From UBA9410 sp036123585 (GTDB taxonomy: Bacteria > Actinomycetota > Acidimicrobiia > Acidimicrobiales > MedAcidi-G1), in contig JAZADN010000077.1 of NCBI GenBank assembly GCA_036123585.1, positions 1 through 31,748 of the forward strand: a stretch of DNA of 31,748 nt, given 5' to 3'. Numbering within the stretch: the first letter of the stretch is position 1; each line of letters begins with the position of its first letter. Made by a program: the position numbers and the translations under genes. The notes under the pieces are model-generated. The model was not told where the DNA came from. It saw nothing but the letters and a program-made list of their open reading frames with translations, and searched no databases. Shown here piece by piece: positions 7,716-14,645 of this stretch.

Positions 7716-9332
7716 ATGACCTCCCCCGAACCCGTCCTCATCGACTGCACCCTCCGTGACGGCGGCTACCACAACGACTGGGACTTCGCACCCGACCTGC
7801 TCGAGGAGTACCTCCAAGCCATGGCCGCCATCTCGGTGGACGTGGTCGAGCTCGGCTTCCGGGGTTTCGAGGCCGAGGGCTTCCGCGGCGGTTGCGCCTA
7901 CACGACCGATCGCTTCATCGACGGCTTGACCATTCCTGAAGGGCTGACCATCGGGGTGATGGTCAACGCCGGCGAGTTGGCCGACTCGCCATTCGGGGTG
8001 ACGGAGGCCATCGACCGCCTCTTCGCTCCGGCAGCCGAGTCCCGGGTCTCCATGGTCCGGTTGGCCAGCCACCTCGGTGAGTTCGAAGGGGCGCTGGAAG
8101 CCACCGGTCGCCTGCAGGAGTTGGGCTACCGCGTCGGCGTGAACCTGATGCAGATCGCCGATCGGACGGACGAGGAGGTGGAGGGGGTGGCCCGTCGGGC
8201 CGCTGAGTGTCCCCCGGACGTCCTCTACTTCGCCGACAGCCTGGGCAGCATGGACCCCGAGCGGACCGCACACGTCGTGCAGGTGCTTCGACGGGGTTGG
8301 GATGGCCCGTTGGGAATCCACACCCACGACAACATGGGTCGCGCCTTGGTGAACAGCCTGCGGGCCCTCGACGAGGGAGTCGAGTGGCTGGACGCCACGG
8401 TGACCGGCATGGGTCGGGGCCCTGGAAACGTCCGGACAGAGAGCCTCGTGATCGAGTTGGCCGAGCGTCGGAGCCGGCCCATGGACATAGCGCCGCTGTT
8501 GGCGCTCGTGGAACGGTGGTTCCGTCCGATGCAGGCGATCCACGGTTGGGGGACCAACACCTACTACCACTTGGCCGGTAGGTACGGCGTCCACCCGACT
8601 TACGTCCAGTCCATGCTGGCCGACTCCCGGTATTCGGGCGAGGACGTCCTCGCGGTCCTCGAGTACCTCCGGGAGGCGGGAGGGAAGAAGTTCAGCGTCG
8701 AGGCTCTCGAGACTGGCCGGAACTTCTACGACAGCCAACCTTCGGGGACCTGGGCGCCGGCCGAGCTCATCGAGGGCCGGGACGTCCTTGTCCTTGGATC
8801 GGGCCCGGGGGTTGCCGCCCACCGGTCGGCCCTCGTGCACTACATCGAGTCCCGACGTCCCCTGGTCATGGCGTTCAACACCGACGCCGTCCTAGACGAC
8901 CGCCTGGTCGACCTTCGGGTGGCTAGCCATCCCTACCGGCTGCTGTCCAACGCCGCAGCCCACCTGAAGCTCCCGCAACCCCTGGTGACCCCGGCTTCGA
9001 TGCTGCCGCCGCCGGTCAGCGATTCGCTGGAGGACAAGGAGGTCCTGGACTTCGGCCTCGCCGTCCGGTCGGACACCTACGAGTTCTCCGATCGGTACTG
9101 CATCCTTCCGACGTCGCTCACCGTGGTGTACGCCCTGGCCGTCGCCGCGAGCGGACGGGCATCCCGGATCCTCCTGGCCGGGTTCGACGGCTACTCGGCG
9201 GACGACCCGCGCAACGTCGAGGTGGACCACCTCCTCGCGGGCTTCACAGCAACCGCCGGGGTCCCCGAACTGCTCGCCATCACCCCGAGCCGCTACGACG
9301 TGGCCGCCGGATCCGTGTACGCGCTGGTCTGA
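7716..9332 (+). CDS. DRE-TIM aldolase (HOA-like) fused to an unknown C-terminal domain
   Basis: A 538-residue two-domain protein. Residues 5-350 are an HMGL-like TIM barrel related to 4-hydroxy-2-oxovalerate aldolase. DCTLRDGG (10-17) provides the catalytic Arg14/Asp15 pair, and GIHTHDNMG provides metal ligands His202/His204. Residues 355-538 form a second alpha/beta domain starting VLVLGSGPG (361-365 is GSGPG), then CILPTSLTVVYALAVAASG and ILLAGFDGY. That part resembles DUF115-type Rossmann domains, which I cannot assign firmly. Such HOA-like proteins of unknown function recur in surface-polysaccharide loci. It probably cleaves or forms a C-C bond involving pyruvate or a 2-keto acid in making a sugar acid (inference). 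It opens the operon that runs to 17127. The ATG is the only start available, as TGA lies in frame at 7695. It has no ribosome site next to it. Confidence 0.85.
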   Translation: MTSPEPVLIDCTLRDGGYHNDWDFAPDLLEEYLQAMAAISVDVVELGFRGFEAEGFRGGCAYTTDRFIDGLTIPEGLTIGVMVNAGELADSPFGVTEAIDRLFAPAAESRVSMVRLASHLGEFEGALEATGRLQELGYRVGVNLMQIADRTDEEVEGVARRAAECPPDVLYFADSLGSMDPERTAHVVQVLRRGWDGPLGIHTHDNMGRALVNSLRALDEGVEWLDATVTGMGRGPGNVRTESLVIELAERRSRPMDIAPLLALVERWFRPMQAIHGWGTNTYYHLAGRYGVHPTYVQSMLADSRYSGEDVLAVLEYLREAGGKKFSVEALETGRNFYDSQPSGTWAPAELIEGRDVLVLGSGPGVAAHRSALVHYIESRRPLVMAFNTDAVLDDRLVDLRVASHPYRLLSNAAAHLKLPQPLVTPASMLPPPVSDSLEDKEVLDFGLAVRSDTYEFSDRYCILPTSLTVVYALAVAASGRASRILLAGFDGYSADDPRNVEVDHLLAGFTATAGVPELLAITPSRYDVAAGSVYALV

Positions 9333-9386
9333 GGGGAGACGGTCGGTGGAACGACGGTCCCGGTCGTCGGGAGGTCAGGAGATCTG

Positions 9387-10406
9387 ATGGATCGATTCGA
9401 CGTGATGCGCGGCCTCTTGGCCGACTCGAAGTACTTCAAGTTGGTATGTGGCGCCGGCAACGAAAACGCCGAGGAGGTCCGGCGTCTGGCGTTCGTCTAC
9501 ACGCTCGCCGGGGCCAATGGCTTCGATGTCTCGGCCAAGCCCGACGTGGTGGAGGCCTGCGGAGAGGGCATCGACCTCGCCTACGCCCATGCCGACCACT
9601 TCGCCGTCGACGTGCCCGTCCGACCCTTCATCACAGTCAGCGTGGGAATGCCCGGCGACCATCACGTTCGCAAGGCTTTCATCGTCGACGACTGCGTCAG
9701 CTGCGACCTGTGCATACCCGTCTGTCCCACTGACGCCATCCCGGAGAGCCTGGAGATCATCCCGGAGTTGTGCATCGGCTGCGGGAACTGCGAGGCGGCA
9801 TGTCCGCCCAAGGTGGCGGCCATCCGGTATCGGCACAACGGGAAGGAACTGGCCGAACTCCTACCCCGGTGCCTCGAGGCGGGTGCTGAGAACATCGAAC
9901 TCCACGCGGCGGTCCCCGGTGACGACACCATCATGGAGGAGTGGGAGACGGTCAGCGCCGCCCAGCCGGACAATTTCATCTCTATGTGCCTCGACCGGTA
10001 CCACCTGTCGAATGTCCAACTGATCGAGCGGATCCGATCCGCCCACGAGGTGGCCGGCGAACGGACGGTCATCCAGGCCGACGGCGTGCCGATGAGCGGA
10101 GGCGCCGACGACCACAACACGACGCTGCAGGCTGTGGCCATCGCCGACGTCATCCAGAAGGATCTGAAGGACAAGGACAAGGCCTTCCGCGACTTGCCGA
10201 TACTTCTCTCGGGGGGCACCAATGGGAAGACGGCCGAGATGGCCCGTCTGTGCGACGTTCCCTACCAGGGGGTCTCCATCGGGACCCACGCCCGGGGGAT
10301 CGTCAAGGGTTGGGTGGCCGAGGACGGATTCGAGGACGACCTTGTGGCGGTGGGTCGGGCCCTCGGTCCGGCGGCTGACCTGGTCTCCCGGAGCGTCACC
10401 GCTTGA
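9387..10406 (+). CDS. LdpA-like two-[4Fe-4S] protein
   Basis: A 339-residue protein with two ferredoxin-type motifs: Cys103/106/109/113 (CVSCDLCIPVCP) and Cys129/132/135/139 (CIGCGNCEAACP), each C-x2-C-x2-C-x3-C-P. The flanking sequence looks TIM-barrel-like. FKLVCGAGNENAEEVRRLA and YTLAGANGFDVSAKPDVV match the start of cyanobacterial LdpA as I recall it, and ILLSGGTNGKTAEMARL resembles its C-terminal domain. LdpA is known as a redox-linked input to the cyanobacterial clock. Here the gene sits between two aldolase genes, so a biosynthetic redox or radical-type role in sugar-acid synthesis is more plausible (inference). AGGAG six bases before the ATG supports the start. Its stop overlaps the TTG of the HAD gene. 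Confidence 0.85.
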   Translation: MDRFDVMRGLLADSKYFKLVCGAGNENAEEVRRLAFVYTLAGANGFDVSAKPDVVEACGEGIDLAYAHADHFAVDVPVRPFITVSVGMPGDHHVRKAFIVDDCVSCDLCIPVCPTDAIPESLEIIPELCIGCGNCEAACPPKVAAIRYRHNGKELAELLPRCLEAGAENIELHAAVPGDDTIMEEWETVSAAQPDNFISMCLDRYHLSNVQLIERIRSAHEVAGERTVIQADGVPMSGGADDHNTTLQAVAIADVIQKDLKDKDKAFRDLPILLSGGTNGKTAEMARLCDVPYQGVSIGTHARGIVKGWVAEDGFEDDLVAVGRALGPAADLVSRSVTA

Positions 10407-11170
10407 CTGAGCTCTGGTCCGGTGGGGACCGGATCCTGAGCGGGTGTGAAGCGGTGTTGTTCGACAAGGACGGCACCTTGGTCGACATTCACCACTACTG
10501 GGCCTCGATGATCCGGCTCCGCTCAGCGCTCCTGGCGGAGCGGTGGTCGGGCGCCCGGGACGGAGAGGTGCTGGCCGAACGCCTCGTCGCAGCCATGGGC
10601 GTCGATGGATCGACGGGCCGGATGAAGCCCGAGGGTCCGGTGGGCGTCCGCCCTCGGGCGGCCATCGTCCACGTGGCCACCGGCGAGTTGCGGTCGGCGG
10701 GCGCCGAGGTGGAGGAGGCCGATGTGGAAGAGGCCTTCGTCGAGGTCGATCGTCGGACCGCCGGGGACCTGGCTCCGCTGGTCCGGCTGCTCCCCGGCGT
10801 TACCGACCTGCTCGACTGCCTTGCCTCCCGAGGGGTGGCGGCCGCCGTGGTGACCACGGACCTCTCCGAGCGGGCACGTGGCGCGCTGGAGGTGGTGGGC
10901 CTGCTCGACCGGTTCGCCGTGGTGGTCGGTGGCGACGACGTGCCGAAGACGAAGCCCGCGCCGGACCTGGCGTATAAGGCGCTCGCCGCCCTAGGAGTGG
11001 ACGCATCGGCGTCGGTGGTCGTCGGAGACCACCCGGTGGACGTCGGAATGGCGATGGCCGCCGACTGTGGAGCATCGGTCGGGGTCTTGACCGGCCTTGC
11101 CGCCGAGGAGGACTTTGCCGGAGAGTCCTGTGTGACGGTGCCGGATCTGACACATTTGTCGGTGACCTGA
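10403..11170 (+). CDS. HAD-superfamily phosphatase
   Basis: A 255-residue HAD hydrolase with all four motifs. FDKDGTLVD is motif I, with nucleophile and acid Asp. VVTTD is motif II. The Lys of DVPKTKPAPDLA is motif III, and VVGDHPVDVGMA is motif IV. A helical cap lies between motif I and II (about residues 35-120), as in phosphoglycolate-phosphatase-like members. It begins at TTG 10403 overlapping the previous stop (TTGA); no ATG or GTG upstream of motif I fits. By position between the iron-sulfur protein and the pyruvate aldolase, it most likely removes the phosphate from a 2-keto-3-deoxy sugar-acid phosphate before CMP activation, the role KdsC or NANP-phosphatase play in Kdo and nonulosonate pathways. 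That substrate is inferred only. Confidence 0.85.
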   Translation: MTELWSGGDRILSGCEAVLFDKDGTLVDIHHYWASMIRLRSALLAERWSGARDGEVLAERLVAAMGVDGSTGRMKPEGPVGVRPRAAIVHVATGELRSAGAEVEEADVEEAFVEVDRRTAGDLAPLVRLLPGVTDLLDCLASRGVAAAVVTTDLSERARGALEVVGLLDRFAVVVGGDDVPKTKPAPDLAYKALAALGVDASASVVVGDHPVDVGMAMAADCGASVGVLTGLAAEEDFAGESCVTVPDLTHLSVT

Positions 11171-11180
11171 GGAGGGTTCC

Positions 11181-11966
11181 ATGTTCGACGACCACCGACT
11201 TCGCGAGCGGATCCACGCCGGGATCCCGGTCCTAGGCACCTGGAACACGATGGCCGCGCCGTTGGCCACCGAGGCGATGGCCCTCGGGGGCTTCGACTTC
11301 CAGGTGATTGACCTGGAGCACGGACCGTTCGTCCTCGACCGGATCCACGAGCACGTCTCGGCCTGTGAATCCTCGGCCTCCTGCGCGCCGCTGGTCCGCG
11401 TCCCGACCAACGCCGACTGGATGGTTCTCCAGGCGCTGGACCAGGGGGCACACGGCGTCGTCGTCCCACACGTGCCCGACGCCGATGCAGCGAGGGGTCT
11501 GGCCGCGTCACTGAGGTACCGGCCGGACGGCCAGCGCGGCTTCACGCCCTTCTCGAAGGCGGGCGGCTTCACCAATCGCGACGTGTCCGGGCACGTGGAG
11601 CGGAGCAACGCCGGAGTGGTCGGCGTGGCCATCGTGGAGTCGGTGGCCGGCCTCGAGGCTGCGGGGGAGATCGCCGCGGTGAACGGAATCGACGTCGTCT
11701 ATTTCGGTGCCTACGACCTCTCCCAGGACCTCGGACATCCTGGACTACCGACGCACCCGGATGTGGTCGAGGCCATCGCCGACGGTGTGGGTCGGGTTCG
11801 GGCGGCCGGAGGGTGCGCCGGCGGGTTCGTTCCCCAGGACCGCGAGGGCATCGCCTGGCTCCTCGAGATGGGGATGGGCTTCATCACCTACGAGGTGGAC
11901 GCTTCGATCCTCCACCACCACGTCGCCGACGTGTCCGAATGGTTCGCCAGCGAGTCAGGTCGATGA
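11181..11966 (+). CDS. HpcH/HpaI-family pyruvate aldolase
   Basis: A 261-residue class II, metal-dependent aldolase. By comparison with HpaI, His47 (DLEHGP) is the catalytic base, Arg73 (LVRVP) binds pyruvate, and Glu153 (VES) and Asp179 (GAYDLS) hold the divalent metal. These enzymes reversibly join pyruvate to an aldehyde to make 4-hydroxy-2-keto acids, and relatives act on 2-keto-3-deoxy sugar acids. Followed immediately (ATGA overlap) by a KdsB-like CMP transferase, it is a good candidate for the carbon-carbon bond-forming step to a ulosonic acid, replacing the PEP-dependent KdsA/NeuB synthases (inference). GGAGGG four bases before the ATG supports the start. It could instead work in the cleavage direction. 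Confidence 0.9.
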   Translation: MFDDHRLRERIHAGIPVLGTWNTMAAPLATEAMALGGFDFQVIDLEHGPFVLDRIHEHVSACESSASCAPLVRVPTNADWMVLQALDQGAHGVVVPHVPDADAARGLAASLRYRPDGQRGFTPFSKAGGFTNRDVSGHVERSNAGVVGVAIVESVAGLEAAGEIAAVNGIDVVYFGAYDLSQDLGHPGLPTHPDVVEAIADGVGRVRAAGGCAGGFVPQDREGIAWLLEMGMGFITYEVDASILHHHVADVSEWFASESGR

Positions 11967-12730
11967 CAGACGGTCGGCCGCACACCACCGCGATCATCCC
12001 GGCTCGCCTCGAGTCGGCCCGGCTGCCGGGGAAGGCACTGGTGGACATCTGTGGCCTCCCGATGGTGGTCCACGTCTACCGGAGGTGCCTGATGGCCGAT
12101 CGCCTCGACGACGTGGTGGTGGCCACCGACAGCGACGAGATCCGGACTGTGGTCGAGGCCCATGGCGGCCGGGTGGTCATGACCCGGTCGGACCACGACA
12201 ACGGGACCGAGCGGATCGCCGAGGCCGCCGAGTCGTTGGACTCCGAGGTGGTGGTCAACGTCTTCGGCGACGAAGCGCTCGTGAATCCGGCGTCGATCGA
12301 CGCCGTGGTGGCGGCCGTCCAGGACGACCCTGACGTCCAGGTGGCCATCCTGGTCAACCCGTTCGCCAAGAGGAACTCGCCGTCGGACGTCAAGGTGGTC
12401 CTCGACGATCACGACAACGTGCTCTACCTCTCGCGGTCCGACATCCCGTCCGACGCCCGGACTCCGGACGCCCCAATGCTCAAGGCCTACCACATCCTCC
12501 CGTTCCGCCGGGAGTTCCTCCTCGAGTACGCCACCTGGCCGCCGGGACGCCTGGAGCAGGTCGAGTACCACGAGCACCTGCGAATCCTCGAGCGGGGGCA
12601 CGCCATCCGGGCCGTCTACGTGGAGAGCAGCGCGGTCAGTGTGGACACCCCGGAGGACCTGGAGTACGTCCGTGGGCTGATGCTCGAGGACCCCCTGTTC
12701 CCTCGGTACCGGGAGGCCCCAGGTGGCTGA
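11963..12730 (+). CDS. KdsB-like CMP-ulosonic acid synthetase
   Basis: A 255-residue cytidylyltransferase of the KdsB family, which activates 3-deoxy-2-keto sugar acids such as Kdo as CMP-sugars. IPARLESARLPGKAL (residues 12-26) is the CTP-binding signature. VVATDSDEI, VMTRSDHDNGTERIAEA and VVNVFGDEALV follow the order and spacing of KdsB; the family normally reads N-x-Q-G-D-E-P, so Gln is replaced by Phe in VNVFGDEA. YHEHLRILERGHAIRAV and VSVDTPEDLEYV complete the C-terminal half. The length is close to KdsB (about 250). ATG 11963 overlaps the aldolase stop; an upstream extension to 11813 lies inside that gene and is rejected. The exact sugar acid is unknown, as no KdsA, NeuB or arabinose-5-phosphate isomerase is nearby. 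Confidence 0.9.
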   Translation: MTDGRPHTTAIIPARLESARLPGKALVDICGLPMVVHVYRRCLMADRLDDVVVATDSDEIRTVVEAHGGRVVMTRSDHDNGTERIAEAAESLDSEVVVNVFGDEALVNPASIDAVVAAVQDDPDVQVAILVNPFAKRNSPSDVKVVLDDHDNVLYLSRSDIPSDARTPDAPMLKAYHILPFRREFLLEYATWPPGRLEQVEYHEHLRILERGHAIRAVYVESSAVSVDTPEDLEYVRGLMLEDPLFPRYREAPGG

Positions 12731-14645
12731 GGGTCGGGCCGGTGGCCATCTGGTCATCTGGGATTCGACCGGGCCCCATGATTCCATCGACGCGACGTTC
12801 GTCGACTGGAACGGCTACTTCGAGGACGAGGAGAGCGTCTCCCTCCTCCGATACGTGGAGGAGAACGCCGAGCATCTCCGGGAGCGCTACCTGGCCTGGG
12901 TGGACGAACTCGGGGAGACCCTGATCGGTGGCCGGAGACTGGTGGACCGAATGGCCGTCGGCTCGACGGGCTTCAGCCTCTGGTGGATGTCCTCCATCGT
13001 CGAGAAGAGCTTCTGGAACACGCCGACCATGGCCACGGTGGTTCGCCTGCTGGCCCTAGACGAACTCGTCGGGAGGGAGGCTCCGGAGTCCGTCCTGGTG
13101 GTCAGTGACTGTGCCGAGGTCCGTCGGGCGGTCCATCGTCTCTGTCGACGGAGAGGGGTCCACTGTCGGTCCGAACGGGCCGGGTCCACACCGCGGTGGG
13201 AAGGGCTCCGACGGTGGGTCGTCGGGTCGTCGCCGAGGCCGGCGCGAGCCCTTCGTGCGCTCTGCGACTTCGCGGCGAAGGGACGCCCTGTTGGTGGTCG
13301 TCGGCCGCGTCGATGGGACGACTCGTCCTCCTCGCTCTTCCTCCTGTCCTGCTTCGGCCATCTGACCCCCGACGAGGCGGTGGCCGGCCGGTTCGATTCC
13401 CGATACTGGCAGGGTCTCTACGAGGTGTTCCGCGATGCCGAGGTGGCCACCAACTGGCTCCATTACTTCGTGACCTCGTCAGACGTGCCGGACCTCGCCA
13501 CGGCGGCGACGTGGCTCGACGAGATTGACGCCAACCCGGACGACCAGGGCAACCACGCGCTCCTCGAGTCGTACGCCTCGCCGAGGCTGCATGCCCGGGC
13601 GCTCGGCCGCTGGTTGGGTCGGGTGCCCTCCACCTTTTCGCTCCGGGCGCTCGGTCGTCAGGGCTTCGGTCCTGACCTGCACGAGGTCCTGTGGCCCGTG
13701 GTGCGGGAGGAGTGGCTGGACGACCTCCGGGGTGCCCGGTCCATGCACCATCAGTTGTGGCTGGCGATCTTCGAAGCGGCCTGCGAAGACCTGCCGACCC
13801 AGCGGCGAGGCCTCTACCTCTACGAGGGCGCATCCTGGGAGCGGGCCTTCGTCCACGCATGGAGGGCTGCCGGTCACGGAGAGTTGATCGGCGTGCCCCA
13901 CGCCACGATCCGCTTCTGGGACCTGAGGTACTACGTGCACCCCCGGACCCGTGATCGGACCGGACCCCACGCCCTTCCCCAGCCCGACCGACTGGTCCGC
14001 AACAACGTGACCGCGTCGGCCGCCTTCGAGGCCGTCGACTACCCCGAGGCGAGGGTGGTGGACTGCGAGTCGCTCCGCTATGCGCACCTGATCGGAATCG
14101 AGGCGTCGGAGAGGTGGCCGTCCCCCGAGGGCCCGCTGCGGGTGCTGGTCCTCGGTGAGGTCCGAGCTTCCGCCATGCTGAAGATGCTTCGCATGCTGGC
14201 CGAGACCTTGCCGCTCCTCGGCTTCGACGTCGAGTTGGCCCTGAAGGCACACCCGAATTCTCCGGTTCGGGCCGAGGATCACCCGGGGCTGGATCTCCAA
14301 ATGGTCGGAGGGCCGTTGAGCGACCTGGTGGACGGATTCGACGTCGCCTTCTCGAGCAACGGCACGTCGGCGGGCGTCGACGTGTTGCTCGCTGGCCTCC
14401 CGGTGGTCGTGTGGTTGGACGAGGATGACCTCAACCTCAGCGATCTTCGAGGCCTCCCCGGGGTGGCTTTCGTCGGCTCACCCGGTGACCTGGCCGGCTC
14501 CTTCCGGGGCATACGGACCGGAGAGGTCAGGGCCCCGTCTGCGCCTGCGTTCTTCACGCTCGATGCCGGCCTGCCCCGCTGGCGGCACCTCCTGGCCGAG
14601 GTTCCCACTCACCGTCCCCGGAGCCAGAGCGAGGTGCTGTCGTGA
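12723..14645 (+). CDS. Large surface-carbohydrate biosynthesis protein (TIGR04326-like), putative glycosyltransferase
   Basis: A 640-residue protein. The N-terminal part has WVDELGETLIGG and a Trp-rich stretch FSLWWMSSIVEKSFWNTP. After a poorly conserved Arg-rich linker (about 130-215) and a helical middle come LYLYEGASWERAF, GVPHATIRFWDLRYYVHPRT and VVDCESLRYAHLIG. The C-terminal third looks like a GT-B donor domain (RVLVLGEVRASAMLKML, ELALKAHPNSPV, SSNGTSAGVDVLLAGLPVVVW). This layout fits the family I remember as TIGR04326, surface carbohydrate proteins of unknown activity found in Leptospira and other bacteria; this needs an HMM check. The GTG start overlaps the KdsB-like gene by 8 nt, suggesting strict co-expression. 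A role as transferase of the CMP-sugar is a reasonable guess, since Kdo-type transferases also use GT-B folds. Confidence 0.75.
   Translation: MAEGRAGGHLVIWDSTGPHDSIDATFVDWNGYFEDEESVSLLRYVEENAEHLRERYLAWVDELGETLIGGRRLVDRMAVGSTGFSLWWMSSIVEKSFWNTPTMATVVRLLALDELVGREAPESVLVVSDCAEVRRAVHRLCRRRGVHCRSERAGSTPRWEGLRRWVVGSSPRPARALRALCDFAAKGRPVGGRRPRRWDDSSSSLFLLSCFGHLTPDEAVAGRFDSRYWQGLYEVFRDAEVATNWLHYFVTSSDVPDLATAATWLDEIDANPDDQGNHALLESYASPRLHARALGRWLGRVPSTFSLRALGRQGFGPDLHEVLWPVVREEWLDDLRGARSMHHQLWLAIFEAACEDLPTQRRGLYLYEGASWERAFVHAWRAAGHGELIGVPHATIRFWDLRYYVHPRTRDRTGPHALPQPDRLVRNNVTASAAFEAVDYPEARVVDCESLRYAHLIGIEASERWPSPEGPLRVLVLGEVRASAMLKMLRMLAETLPLLGFDVELALKAHPNSPVRAEDHPGLDLQMVGGPLSDLVDGFDVAFSSNGTSAGVDVLLAGLPVVVWLDEDDLNLSDLRGLPGVAFVGSPGDLAGSFRGIRTGEVRAPSAPAFFTLDAGLPRWRHLLAEVPTHRPRSQSEVLS

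Noticed and set aside
6870..8840. 656-codon open frame on the minus strand
   Set aside because: It spans the C-methyltransferase and aldolase genes and their hairpin gap with no domain; this is a GC-driven antisense shadow.
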